Shown here: piece by piece, positions 22,101-34,131 of the stretch
Numbering within the stretch: the first letter of the stretch is position 1
How the letters are laid out: every line of letters starts with the position of its first letter
Assembly (NCBI GenBank): GCA_949317995.1
Contig: OX439050.1
Span: forward strand, 23,819,839 to 23,883,838
DNA: 64,000 nucleotides
Source of the DNA: Acholoe squamosa
Lineage: Eukaryota; Annelida; Polychaeta; Phyllodocida; Polynoidae
Direction: 5' to 3'
Notes under the pieces: model-generated
What the model saw: the letters and a program-made list of their open reading frames with translations, nothing else
Databases searched by the model: none
Told to the model about the DNA's origin: nothing
Program-made: the position numbers and the translations under genes

Positions 22101-22971
22101 AGCCCAGAAATGCGCACAAATATTTTATTTTCACCAATATGCTATACATGTATAAGCCAACAGTGAGGAAATAATTAGTGTTCTGCAGCCTAAGAGTTCT
22201 GTAGCCTAAGACCCACCTGTGGCATTGAGGTCTTGTACAATATATATGTTGGCATGTAGGTCTATTGCCTTAAGGGTTATTATCAAGGCCATGTGCCTTC
22301 TTTCAATTACTTTTACTCACTCACTCCTTCTGCTTGCCAATTACCTTATGACCATTTCCCTCTCATTCCCTTCTCCAATTCCACTTTTGCCTTCTCATTC
22401 ATTTCCTTCCATCCCCCATTTAACCCATATACTGCCTTGTCACCCCCTCCCCAATTCAAGCTTGAGGAGAGGCAAAACCATCCTGTCTTCCTCTCAGTCT
22501 ACTACCTGTCTGCCTTCCAGGCTGACTATCTGCCTTCCTGGCTGATATTCCCTTCCTTACCCCCCATATGTCCTTCCTTTCCTTTCCCTTCCCTTCTTTT
22601 CCTTGCCAGTCCCAGTGCCTGCTCACCCCCTGGTGTGTTTACAATAAGCAGGACCCCCACTGGGTAATGCCTACTTCTTATCCCCCAGCTTGTAGCCTTG
22701 GGCAAGTTGATCCTCTTTGGATCCCCCAAACAGACCCCCTTAGGATGCATTGTGCTGGTGTGGGCATGGAAAGTGGATCAGGCAAAGATAAACCCCTTTT
22801 TACCTGGGTCTTTTATGGACCTACTAGGTTCTAGGCGCAGACAGATATTGCAAATGGATGATTTAGCTCTGCAGTATGCTTGTTCTGAGGCTTTGGGCCA
22901 AGTGAAAGACTATTGCACCAACAGGGAATTTGGACTGAATTGGATTTGCCTACGATTTGTCATATCATTAC
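22101..22971. other. Pyrimidine-rich region, no gene recognised
   Basis: 22310-22620 is strongly C/T-rich on the + strand, giving overlapping low-complexity frames of 88-124 codons that I do not regard as genes. Confidence 0.5.
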
Positions 22972-23279
22972 TACCGTAATCTCTCGCGTATAAGGCGCAT
23001 TTCGCATATAAGGCGCACCTAGAGTTGAAGAATGACAATGTTGTCAAAAAAATAAAAAATTCATAACTTTGGTTCTACTGAATGAATTTTCAAAATTCAA
23101 AAAGCTATGTGTAGCTAGCCCCCCCCCCCCCACACACCCCCTTGAATCCCCCTATGTTATTTTTTGAGTTAGGGGGAGTGTAACATATCAAAATAAAGCT
23201 CTTGGCACCCCCCTTGATGATCCAGGAAGTACTAAACCCCCTCGTATAAGACGCGCCTTATACGCGGGAGATTACGGTA
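22972..23279. mobile_element. CCGTAA-type TIR element, long subtype
   Basis: taCCGTAATCTCTCGCGTAT to ATACGCGGGAGATTACGGta with near-perfect ends; interior shares ttcataactttggttcta with 20018-20406. Confidence 0.85.
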
Positions 23280-24255
23280 GATCATGGCTTCACTTATGAT
23301 ATCAATGCTTGGGCTCCATGGGTAGCAACATTTTGGCAGATTAAGATATTTCTTGCGTTAGTGCACAAATGCATAACAATTATGTGAATACCCTGAAGGT
23401 ACACAGTCCATCTATATACAGTATTGTTACAGTACAATGATTACTTTTTTTTACTAATAATTCTATATTTCTAAATCACCTATAACCTGGCTGGAAATAC
23501 ACATTTGGGTTTGAAAAATAATCCTTGAAAGGCCCCTAAATGCCTCCTGGTCCATGCTCCTTTGCCGTCATGATGTATCAGTGCATATTTGGGGAGTCTA
23601 CTCAACAGTGCCGCATCAGTCGTACAGGGTACCATATCTTTCAGCCCATACTGCTAGCACCAGACCCAACATTGCAGTCCAGGCCTGTCAGTTATGGCCG
23701 TCACTGTAATCATAATGCACTGCCCAAATGCCACTCTGACATTTTGAAAGAGATGGTTGGAGTAGGCAGGTATTAAATGTAAATTTCAGCGTGATTTGAC
23801 ATTGAGATCTAGATTCTGAGCAGTTAATTTGGTAGCAGATCTGCAAACCAGAATAGAACATTCAGGTTATGAATATACATTGAATCAGAATAAGTTGAGA
23901 TATTAAATTGATGCCCTAGTGAAGTTGCGAGCAGCCAATTGCATACTAAAAAGAGTTGGTTTAACAAGAATTATGTTGTGTTTTTTTTTGCAATTATCTA
24001 TCATTAGCACGAGCTTCTATAGTGAAAATGGGTATAAAAATGAGAATGGTAATGAATCAAGAGATGTTTATAAATGTTAAATATATTGATTATGTGTGTG
24101 CCTAAAGCAGTTTCATAGACATTTCTGAATGAGCTAATGTGTAAATGATTATAGTAATGCTATTTAATTTGACCTGATTTGACTCATGATTTGCATATTG
24201 AGTTAACCACAAGCTTTAGGACTCTAGTTGACATGACTTGGTTTTCCTTTTGTAG
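23280..24255. other. No gene recognised
   Basis: A segment about 23540-23720 has weak similarity to the TTAA palindromic family (gtcatgatgtatcagtgc). The rest is AT-rich. Confidence 0.4.
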
Positions 24256-24301
24256 TGAGACTTACCTAGGTTTATCACCATGGAGACGACAGAGGGAGGA
24301 G
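24256..24301 (+). other. Candidate distal alternative first coding exon
   Basis: A T-rich acceptor (ccttttgtag, ending 24255) precedes 46 bases with a good-context ATG at 24280 (ATCACCATGG), seven codons (METTEGG) plus one base, then donor gtatgt at 24302. It is also phase 1 and would join exon 1 of the kinase in frame, across a 24-kb intron. It could equally be chance or belong to another transcript. Confidence 0.22.
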
Positions 24302-26900
24302 GTATGTAAATAACACTAGTTTGTCTGCTGCCACAATGCTTGCTTTGTGTTGCTATAGCAACAGCTTTGTCGGTTGTCTTGGTGACAGTGCACGTGTCCA
24401 TGGTTACACTCATACCGCCGCTTGATATTAACATTTGCAGCTGAATCAACATTATCGGATTTAATCTTTGTAGATGGGTTTAAGGTGTTTTTTTTACAGC
24501 GATTCTCAACCAAATTTTGGAAAAAAAATCTTTAATCAAAGCAATTGCATCCTCGGTTGTGTAGATTTGAATGACTGGCTCTGCTTCTTGGTTTGGGCTT
24601 CCCTCCCATAATACTTTATATAATCCACCAATCTTTATCTTCAGTGGTAAGTTTTGAAAAAAATGATATGTATACAAATTATGCATGCACGATGGGGACA
24701 AATGCTATTGCTCTTGATCCCTTTGAATATTTGCAGTTAGCGCTTTGAGCATTGGCAATTGGCAGGCTTGGCAGTTGGCATCCAAGAGTAAGGGTTGTTA
24801 CTCGGGAGTGTGTAATGGGTTTGGTTGCTGGCTTGTTGTGAAGGTTGGAATGCCTTAGGCAATGTTTTCATGGCATATGGGCCTTGGACATGGTTTGTGT
24901 AAAATGTAAGGGCAACTGCCACGGTCTATGTCTGCATGTCTTTTCTAAAATTATATACCATGATGGAATGAAATGACCCCAAGTGTGTGTTTTCTAGAGA
25001 ATAATTGAGATCAAGCCCCATTATTTCAGGCAGGAACTGTAAATTAATGTATTCAGCCAACCTGAAAACCTGATGGGTAAGTCGCACACTTGGGTTATCT
25101 TTTTGTGTGGCCAGAAAATCGAAATCTGTTTTTAATCGTTTTTATTTAAAACAGACTGGTTCTACAGCTTATGCTTTTATAAGTCTTCGAATAAGGAATC
25201 CATCACCTACAGTCCTAGGAAAATTGAGCTGGTGAGATTCACCGAAAGCACTTAGTGAAATCTACGTAGATCAAAAATATTGAATTTAAATACAGGAGCG
25301 GAAATAGATGTCCAGTTTCAACATACGATGGGACTGTTGGGAGGGAAATTGGATTTAAACCAGAGAGTAAACATAAAACAAAACAGTCTATCCGTGGATA
25401 GTTATGATTCTGGTGATGTTAAACACAGCTGGCTGTATTTGCTCAGACATTCGGTCTCTGCATCCATGGGGGCATCATCGGTTGCCATGATAATCATGGG
25501 CCAGTAATAAGGCCTACATATCCTTTTTTTCTTTTCTAAATGCAGTCATTTTGTATGATTCCCACTCGGTCTATCCTGATCTGGTCTCTGTTCATTTACC
25601 AACATGCTTTTATAGTTAAAAAAGGGGCAAAGGGCCAAAAAATCTGGGTAGCTAGCGTTACCTGAAAACAACAATTTTTTAGGCCTCATATCAGATGGTG
25701 GTAGAAATGGCAGTGACTGATTGAGTTTGAAAATAGAAAAGTTGTATTTGTAAATGATATAAATGAAGAGAAAATGAGATGAATAAATGTGAATAGAAAA
25801 GGGGTAGGCAAATTAAGAAATTAAAAGGGAAAACTTTAAAACATGATAAAATCTAAAGGAAAAAGGGGAGGGGGAAAATAGAAAAAGATGCGAGGGTAAT
25901 GATGGCAATGATTACAAGCTAATTACCCATAAATAGGGCGGTTTGCATCAATTGTCTAAATACTAGTGGCCACAACCTAAGGGTTGGTGGAGTAGAAGGT
26001 GTGTGTGTTTTGGGTATTAACCCTAATCCTCCATCTGGTGGTTGGTGCCTGGGTAGGATCAGGAGGACCTGGGGGTGGCAGGGTCCACGCCCTCCTGTGA
26101 ACACAACAGATGGTGTGCCAAACAACCCAGAGGGTTAATAGTATAATAGCACAGGGAGAGGAAGGCATTAATGATTCAATTAAGATAAAGTCAGTATTTT
26201 GGCAGCTTTTTCATTGGGGTGAAAATAAAAGTGTGATTAGCTTTTTAATTGAAAATGATCGAAGTTCTGTTGAAGATGATTAGTAAGGATATGCAAGGGA
26301 AATATGCAAGTTAATCCTGGAATAGAGTAGGGACTTGATAGTAATCTAACTAAAGGAAAATATTATGTACCGTAGATAACCAGATTACCAATAGAGATAT
26401 TGAAATGATTTCAAATGTTTATAATAATCATATGAGCAGGGTGATCTAATAGCCAATGCCAGGAAATACTTTATACAAGAACATTATTTCAGGTTTATTT
26501 CCCTTTACTTTACCCTTAGGGAACGTTCAACAATTACGTCACTGCTTAGGGGGAGGGGGGGGGGGGGGGTGGGGTCTTTGGGTTCCTCTATATATGTTCC
26601 ATACAAAAACAGTGACAAAGATGTGGGTTGGTCCTGAAAAATACCTAAATAACAGTGACATAATCGTTGAACATTCCCTTAAAATTAAAGTACAACTGGG
26701 CAAATCATACATGTACATCAGTATGGGAATTCTTTGTGATGGCTATATTTTAGCATGTTAATACCTATGTGTATGAGTCATGCACTCTACATTGCCTCTG
26801 GTCATAAACCATGCCTGGGAACTCAGACATGGACTGCCTTTAGGGTATTTCAGGTGAAGTGAAACTTCCATAATAGTACGTACAGACATGTCTGACCAAG
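24302..26900. other. No gene recognised
   Basis: AT-rich sequence with G-runs near 26550. Small open frames show no domain features. Confidence 0.5.
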
Positions 26901-27031
26901 ATCTGGGTACCGTAAAAACTTGTGTATAAGCCATGCCCCTCAAAAAAGCCATACCTTTACTTATGGAGAACACTATATTAAAGCCCACCCTGGAGATTAG
27001 TGGCTTAATGGGTCTTCTGATATTGATTTAT

Positions 27032-27277
27032 ATTTTACCTATTAGCCGCACCCAGCTTCTATACGGAACAGTAAGGCATTTGATGCATTTGTTATTTTAC
27101 CTATAAGCCGCACCCAGCTTCTATACGGAACAGTAAGGCATTTGATGCATTTGTTATTTTACCTATAAGCCGCACCCAGCTTCTATACGAACAGTAAGGC
27201 ATTTGATGCATTTGTTATTTTACCTATAAGCTGCACCCAGCTTCTATACGGAACAGTAAGGCATTTTATGCATTTGT
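27032..27277 (+). repeat. 62-bp tandem repeat, four copies
   Basis: Unit attttacctataagccgcac ... gatgcatttgtt starts at 27032, 27094, 27156 and 27217 (the last step is one base short). The cctataagccgcac word is CCGTAA-family-like, and taccgtaaaaacttgtgtat at about 26910 could be the left end of that host element. Confidence 0.88.
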
Positions 27278-27362
27278 TATGTTCCTGCATAAGCCATGGC
27301 TGATATGCAGGCTTTGCAGTAGGCATAGAAAAAGGTTTCCGCATTATGTCAGGCATCTCTCT

Positions 27363-27514
27363 CAGGGGCGTAGGAAGCAATTTTTTATTGGGGAGGCCCA
27401 GGGGTCTCGGTTGGGAGGGCCTGCTATATTTTTATATAGGCTTATATAAGGAAGCTCCTCATTATTGGGGGGGGGGGGGCAGGCCCCCCTGCCCCCCCTT
27501 TTCCTACGCCCCTG
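27363..27514. mobile_element. hAT-like MITE CAGGGGCGTAGG...CCTACGCCCCTG
   Basis: A 152-bp element with inverted ends CAGGGGCGTAGGAA and TTCCTACGCCCCTG and a G/C-run interior. A related, more diverged copy lies at 38691-39022. Confidence 0.8.
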
Positions 27515-28261
27515 TCTCTAAAAATTAAATCAAAAGCTATATCAGATCATATCAAATAATACTTCTCATAATGGTGTATACCTTTGGCTAGTTACAAAGT
27601 GGTTAATTGGCCCTCTGGTCACCAGGTGTCATGTTGGGGCTGAGCGCTTCCGGTTATAGCTACATAAAAATGGCCACATCAAAGACACAGAAGAGAACAC
27701 CTCCCCAGGCCAGACGTAGATGAGGATGGATTCAGACTCAGATTCCTGCAGTTTTCTTTTCCACTGGATGATACCATCTATGCAGCGCTGTTGCTGCCAT
27801 TTTGAATTTTTTCCCTCTAGAGGGTCATCCTTGGCTGCTGCTGCTACCAGTAGAGCATTAAGCAACTAATAAAATCTCGAGTGATGTTGCTAAACACATA
27901 TTTAGTATGCTGTGTGGCAATTTCATCTCTGGAGTAACATACCATGTGTCTAAAATCTTATATTGGGGCATTGCAATGGACATTGCTCTTGCAGACACTG
28001 ACAGGGCTCTCCTGCTACATGTAATATCATACTGAGTCACGTGACCCAGTGGCAGCATTGCATGCCGGGAATGTTGCAGTGTCCGCTGGTGGTCGGCCTG
28101 CCCCTGGCTTACCATCTACCACAACGCTGGTATCAGCATCACGTAGACGCCGTCCTAATGACGTTAGCTGCGTCCTGCGGCACAGTGGAGACCCCTACAG
28201 GCAGTTTCACCAGGCTCTAGTTTCCTAGACCTGTGTCAGCCTTGACAGTACTGCACATAGG
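27515..28261. other. No gene recognised
   Basis: GC is slightly higher at 27620-28200 and there are two minus-strand frames of 78 and 85 codons, without domain signal. Confidence 0.45.
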
Positions 28262-28371
28262 CTAACCCTTTGAGGATATCCCTGGAGAGTTACTCACCAG
28301 GGTGGAATTCGCATAATCCTGCTGATCCCAATGGGGTTGGTAATGATTAATGACACTCTCGAAAGGTTAAC
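28262..28371. mobile_element. Short TTAA palindromic family copy
   Basis: From taaccctttgaggatatccc through gagttactcaccagggtgga to cgaaaggttaa. Confidence 0.45.
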
Positions 28372-29350
28372 ATGAATTGATACACCAATGCGCCACTGGA
28401 GGGTAGACGCCATTAGTAGCTATTAGTGCATAAATGCATCTTGCAAAACAAACTGTAACTGTCTATCATTGAAAGCCATGTCGTGAAATAATGCATTATG
28501 CCCTTTTATCTTAAAGTTACATGAATGCAGACTTGATGAGTCTCCTCTGACACAGGGCTACACCCATGAAACATACCGAATCCATGGGCAGGGGTGGGCA
28601 TATCGGGAGGTGCTGGAGCAAACATACGAATCATTATAGCAATTCATTTTAAAGGGATTGATGGGCAAATCTCTAGAAGATTATCAGCTTCTGCTTGTCA
28701 AAATTAGTGAATTTGGGGGTTTGGGGAGGCAAATTGATGCAAGAAAATCTTCCAATTTAACCTTTAAAATAGGTGTGTTATGGCCTTTAAGGGCAAATTC
28801 TCTGTTCTAAATCGGGGAATTGTAGGGGATGTGGAGGAGGCATAACATCAAATCATTTCAGGTTTTACCTTTTTATATAGGTTATCCTTTAGAAGATGTA
28901 GGGGAATATGGGTGGAGTCAACAGTTATATGTTGGTTTTTCAAGGCATATTGCTCCAAGAAAATCTTCAGATTCTGCATTTAAAAATACATGTGATTTTG
29001 ATTTTTTGGAGGCATATTGCTCCAAGAAACTTTTCAGGTGTGGTTATATTGCTGCGAGGTAACAATCATTAGAAATTTAGACCTCAAGATTAAATCACAG
29101 TCAGAAATATTAAGATTCTAACTAGACTGCTATATTTGTGTTTTAAAGGGATGTGGCATACTTTGCCCCATGAAAAGGGAGGAATTCCATCCTTCATTTT
29201 ATTGAATTGTTTTTGAGCATATTTCTCCAAAACCTCTCTTTAGAATTGCAAATATATAGGGTCTACTATGAGGAAGAATAGATAGTCTAGGCTACCTTTA
29301 AATTGTTTTGGTCTGTATTCTATATTTTAGGGGATATTGGGATATATAGG
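28372..29350. other. No gene recognised
   Basis: The segment around 28780-29050 carries a near-duplicate phrase (ggcatattgctccaagaaa, three variants) suggesting a decayed internal duplication. Confidence 0.45.
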
Positions 29351-29500
29351 CAAATGTTCACGAGGGGGGAGAATTTATGAGGGTTATCTCACGCGCAGTT
29401 CAGCTGCCGTATCGCACGACGCCCGCAGGGCGGAGTGCGATGCGGCAGCTGAACTGCAAGTGAGATAACCCTCATAAATTCTCCCCACGAGAGTTCATTT
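29351..29500. repeat. Large near-perfect palindrome, 150 bp
   Basis: Arms 29351-29417 and 29435-29500 are about 66 bp each with only a few mismatches; the centre is a 17-bp GC-rich loop. Words: gagggttatctcac, gcagttcagctgccg, atcgcac. A partial repeat of gggttatctcacg occurs at about 29649. It may be a fold-back transposon or a terminal segment of one. Confidence 0.9.
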
Positions 29501-29586
29501 GCATTTATTTCATGTTATTGTGATCTAAAACTGCTGAATTACAATAGAATCTACCAGAATGACTCCCCGTGCGCATTGTTTACATC

Positions 29587-29627
29587 GCCATCTTGGAGCT
29601 ATGACGTCACTAAATGGTCACGTGACC
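29587..29627. promoter_or_regulatory. YY1-, CRE- and E-box-type site cluster
   Basis: Inverted YY1-like gccatcttgg (29587-29596), TGACGTCA (29602-29609) and the perfect 12-bp palindrome GGTCACGTGACC (29616-29627) lie within 41 bp. No gene is seen nearby, so the sites may be carried by a repeat. Confidence 0.3.
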
Positions 29628-30980
29628 TCGCCGTGTGATATTTTCGTGGGTTATCTCACGGGGGGTGTGAGATACGGAGCTGCAATGGTAAGGCTATGGG
29701 CTGTCAGTATCTCGGGCATACCAACATGAAATAAATTGGAAAGCTAATAACTTTGGTTCTAGTTGGAATATTTACTTTCAGATTTAGAAAGTCCATATCG
29801 TCTCTAATGTCACTGTCGCATTTCTGAAGCTCTCTGTCGCACTTTTTATTGCGACATAGCGACAGCTGGCCACCCCTGATGGGCATGATGCATAAGAATA
29901 TCAAGCAGTCCTTCGGGAGTTAAATTAGGGGCAGGCAGGTCCATCGAATATGGTAATTATCGACCCTGTCAAATCTAATGCAATATCCAAGTACATATCC
30001 AAATCAAAAGGGAAAAAAAACGGCTCCCAGAGAGCAGTACAGCGGATATCCCCATATAAAGTGTTAGTGACGTGACGTCATGCTGTGTGATACGTCACTC
30101 TGTATTCTGCCACCAGGAGGCAGCAGGGGTCGTCATGGTAACCTACAGAGTGACCTTGTTGTAACCTTGAGATAACCGCTGTACCACCCTGTGTGTTAAG
30201 GTCTACATTCTGCTGATATGTTGAGTTTAAAAGGAATTTGTTTAACTTAGGCTAAGGGCCTTTACCCCGGGCTTTTACATTGTAATGTCACAAGTGTGTG
30301 AAAGGGGTTCAGTACTTTATTTACTGTGTTTTTCTTTACTGTAATGGCTGCAGATAGACCTACAGTAACAGTTTTATCCTTAATTGAACCCATAAGGCAG
30401 AAGTTAGAGAAGTCAGCATCTGTTCTTTTCTCCCTGGAGGAGGTTTAAACCTATTAATAGCGCCGATCACCAATTTAGCGATTTTAGTTTGAAATGATAG
30501 GGCTCGGGGGTAGGGTGTGAGCCAAAATAGAGTAGTTCAGGTTTGGGCAGGTATTCTAAAAATTCAATCATGTTTTTTTAACATGATGTTCACAACTTCA
30601 GGTTACTAGTTTTGAGTATGTGAAAGATGTAGGGCACCTGTGTAGGGCTGCATACCTCTCTGCATATTGTAAATGTTCATATAGGCGAACAGGAGGTCCT
30701 AACCACAATCACTCCCTCCCCACAAGACTTCACAAACATAAGATAAGACCCACATTCTGTGATTCTATTCACTGACGCCAATGTCCCAGCAGGCCATTGT
30801 TGATGGCGGCAGGTTATCAGCGTTTCCGGTTCCGGTAAAACTTGATGACGCCTTAGCTGGCGCCGTTTGTGTGTCACTCTAAGATTACATATACTGTTGG
30901 GAACCAGAAGACCTGGTCTGGCTGGTACTGATAGGGTAGGGTATATGTTTTTTTAAACCCAGCATGTAGGCCTACAGAGT
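29628..30980. other. No gene recognised
   Basis: Has another TGACGTCA at 30073-30080 within a tgacgt-rich stretch. Otherwise unremarkable. Confidence 0.45.
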
Positions 30981-30984
30981 AATA

Positions 30985-31200
30985 CCCCACGTGTAAAGGT
31001 GCGGCCCAGTATACGCGAGGATGAAGCCCTAATGCAGTAGAAGTTGGGGATGCACCTTACAGGTGGGGTATTATATTATAGAACAGTACCAAGCTGCTTA
31101 AAATCAAGTCTCAGGTGTTTCTACCGGTAATTGCATTTCCTTTAACTCAGGGTGCGCCTTATACGTGGGGTAGGCCCTAAATATGCCGGGAATTATTTGG
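30985..31200. mobile_element. Divergent CCGTAA-type element
   Basis: taccccacgtgtaaaggtgc at the left and gcgccttatacgtggggta plus ccgggaattatttggta at the right resemble the family ends; decayed. Confidence 0.4.
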
Positions 31201-32369
31201 TACCTCTGTTCCTATGGAAAGTGTCTAGTTTATGACAGTTCCCTGGTTCGCTAATATAATGGGTCTAGACCCCTAAAATTAACATAGTGACATGGACATT
31301 TTTGTAATATACTACGCCATGGGTCATTTCCTAAAATTGATATATGGGACATTTCAGAACAATCGACATGAAAACACCTTCTTGGAATCGACATGGAATG
31401 TGGGGACCCCCTGCCGCTATCTTGGGCCCTGGCTTCAGTATTATTTTGATAAATTGGACTCAGACAGTATGAAAAGGAAAGTCTTTTTAATTTGTGGAAT
31501 CTCATGAAAGAGACCAGACCGACCAGACAGTATAGTATTTCAGTCTACTGCCACACTGACAAAAAAAGGCCTTTAGCTATAGTAGTGGGTATACACCTGC
31601 CTTCCACCTGCCTCAGACTGTAAACTGGTGTGGTGAGACTAGGGGCTGGGGGTTGGTGTGTTATCACACATAGCACCTGGCCAACCAACAATCCCAGCCC
31701 CCTACTGACTCTGATCCTTGGACAGCAGCAATACAGGAGATTATAGCCTCTCTTTTTTTGTCATATCGCTTTAGACTGGAATTGGGCTGTAACATGTCTA
31801 TAGCATAATCTCTGATGTCAAACTGGCTATAGATCTTCCATTTTATACGATAGTATGATCATGTTGACTTTCTTACCCGTTTCCCACTCCGAATGGCTTG
31901 TGGTGTTGCTCTGCCAACTGACATCTTTCAGGGATTGAAGTCTTCAGTGTTTTCCCAGATTTCAGGACTTTCCAAGTTCCAAAGTCTTACACATTACTAT
32001 ACAAAACCTCATTTCAGTGATTTTTAATTTCTCAGTCACTTTCATCCCTGATCTTAACCTGATGCAAGTGGCGGCTGTAGCCATGCCTATTCATATTGTC
32101 TATAAGCAGAGATTTGGGATACAGTAAGACCACTGTGGATTCAAAAGTGCCATATCTTGCAGCTATAGGTATATCAAATATGGTGGATTACTGAACAGGT
32201 CTACCTAACCAGAACCTGGAGAGCCCCTGGAGAGGTAGTAGTCTGGACTGGAGCAGCACTGGAGGACACTGCAGCTACTGGTACTATTAACTGTCTGCCG
32301 CCGGCCTCCTGGTACTAGTATATTGGACACTGGGTACATTGCTTCATTGACTCCCTGTCTGTTGTCCTT
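31201..32369. other. No gene recognised
   Basis: Unique-looking sequence without long frames on either strand. Confidence 0.5.
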
Positions 32370-33265
32370 TCAATGACATGCTGTTTGTGCAGCTTAGACT
32401 GTCCTGTCTGCTGCCTTCTACAGACTAACTGCCTGCAAGATATGCTGTCCATAGAGCTTAGACTTTCCTGTCTGTTGCCTTCTACAGGCTATTAGCCTGT
32501 AAACTGCCTGCAAGATATGCTGTCCATAGAGCTTAGACTTTCCTGTCTGTTGCCTTCTACAGGCTATTAGCCTGTAAACTGCCTGCAAGACATGCTGTCC
32601 ATAGAGCTTAGACTTTCCTGTCTGTTGCCTTCTACAGGCCATTAGCCTGTAAACTGCCTACAAGATATGCTGTCCATAGAGCTTAGACTTTCCTGTCTGT
32701 TGCCTTCTACAGGCCATTAGCCTGTAAACTGCCTACCTACAAGACATGCTGTCCATAGAGCTTAGACTTTCCTGTCTGTTGCCTTCTACAGGCTATTAGC
32801 CTGTAAACTGCCTACAAGACATGCTGTCCATAGAGCTAAGACTTTCCTGTCTGCTGCCTTCTACAGGCTATAAGCCTGTAAACCGCCTACAAGACATGCT
32901 GTCCATAGAGCTTAGACTTTCCTGTCTGCTGCCTTCTACAGGATATTAGCCTGTAAACCGCCTACAAGACATGCTGTCCATAGAGATTAGACTTTCCTGT
33001 ATGTTGCCTTCTACAGGCTATTAGCCTGTAAACTGCCTGCAAGACATGCTGTCCATAGAGCTTAGACTTTCCTGTCTGCTGCCTTCTACAGGATATTAGC
33101 CTGTAAACCGCCTACAAGACATGCTGTCCATAGAGCTTAGACTTTCCTGTCTGTTGCCTTCTACAGGCTATAAGCCTGTAAACTGCCTACAAGATATGCT
33201 GTCCATAGAGCTTAGACTTTCCTGTCTGCTGCCTTCTAAACTACAGGCTAACTGCCTACTAGAAA
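32370..33265 (+). repeat. 75-bp minisatellite, about 11-12 copies
   Basis: The unit contains gctgtccatagagcttagac, ttcctgtctgttgccttcta and the small palindrome aggctattagcct. As 75 is a multiple of three, stop-free frames persist over several units (25-residue period), which explains the short repetitive ORFs. Confidence 0.93.
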
Positions 33266-33523
33266 TGATGTCTATATTACAGCTTAGACTTCTTGTCTGC
33301 CATCTCCTTCAGACTAAATTTGCTATCATATTGAGACTAGTTCCATACCCAATGGTGCGGCAGATCACCCATGTAGTTATTGATAACGAAAAGGAGTAGA
33401 AGGGGACTATGTTAGGGTTATGGACTCTGAGACCATCCAGAGCTTCTCCCTGAAGAGTGCGCCCATAACCATTGAGTCGGCTACTACCCCGGCTACTATA
33501 TGGGTAGAAGTGGAGTAGAGTAC

Positions 33524-34131
33524 TACCGTAAACTCCCGCGTATAAGACGCGTCCTCTACGCCAAACAAATCCCTACTGCGTCTTATAGGATTTCCTCAAG
33601 TTTGGGGTGCGTCTTATACGAGGGGTTTTCCAACATCTCATTTGGGAAAATGCGCCGATGACAGCTTGAACTCATATAGCCAGCACCGCGGCAGACCGGG
33701 AGGTGTCGACGCGCTCGGCGGGTTTGACGCCGACCGTGTGCCGATGACAGCTTGAACTCATAGCGCCAGCACCGCGGCAGACCGGTCGCTGTAGATTTGC
33801 TCGGCGGGCAAAACGCCAACCGTGCGCCGATGACAGCATCGACTCATAGCGCTAGCAGCGCTGCAGCAGTGTACAGGCGCTCAGCGGGTTTGACACCGAC
33901 CGTGTGCCGATGACAGCTTGAACTCATAGAGCCTGGGGGTGGGGGGTGGGGGGCGGGGGTGCGTCTTATACGCGAACCCCCCCTTGGTGAGTTGGGGGGG
34001 CGTCTTATACGGGGGGTTTTCTAAATATCGATTCAGGGGGGTTGGATGCGTCTTCTACGCGAACCAGCATACCCTGAGTTTGGGGAGCGTCTTCTACGCG
34101 CACCGCGTCTTCTACGCGGGAGATTACGGTA
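33524..34131. mobile_element. Enlarged CCGTAA-type TIR element (608 bp)
   Basis: Ends taCCGTAAACTCCCGCGTAT and CTACGCGGGAGATTACGGta are well preserved. It is more than twice the usual 235 bp because an 86-bp tandem array (33650-33930) sits inside; several gcgtcttatacg/gcgtcttctacg half-sites follow the array. Confidence 0.85.
33650..33930 (+). repeat. 86-bp tandem array inside TIR element
   Basis: Three to four units starting gccgatgacagcttgaactc at 33654, 33740, 33826 and 33906 (the last step 80 bp). GC-rich (accgcggcagaccgg, gctcggcggg), unlike the surroundings. Confidence 0.85.

Noticed and set aside
22219-22667. Overlapping 108- and 124-codon frames
   Set aside because: Low-complexity pyrimidine tract; Ser/Pro/Leu-rich in more than one frame.
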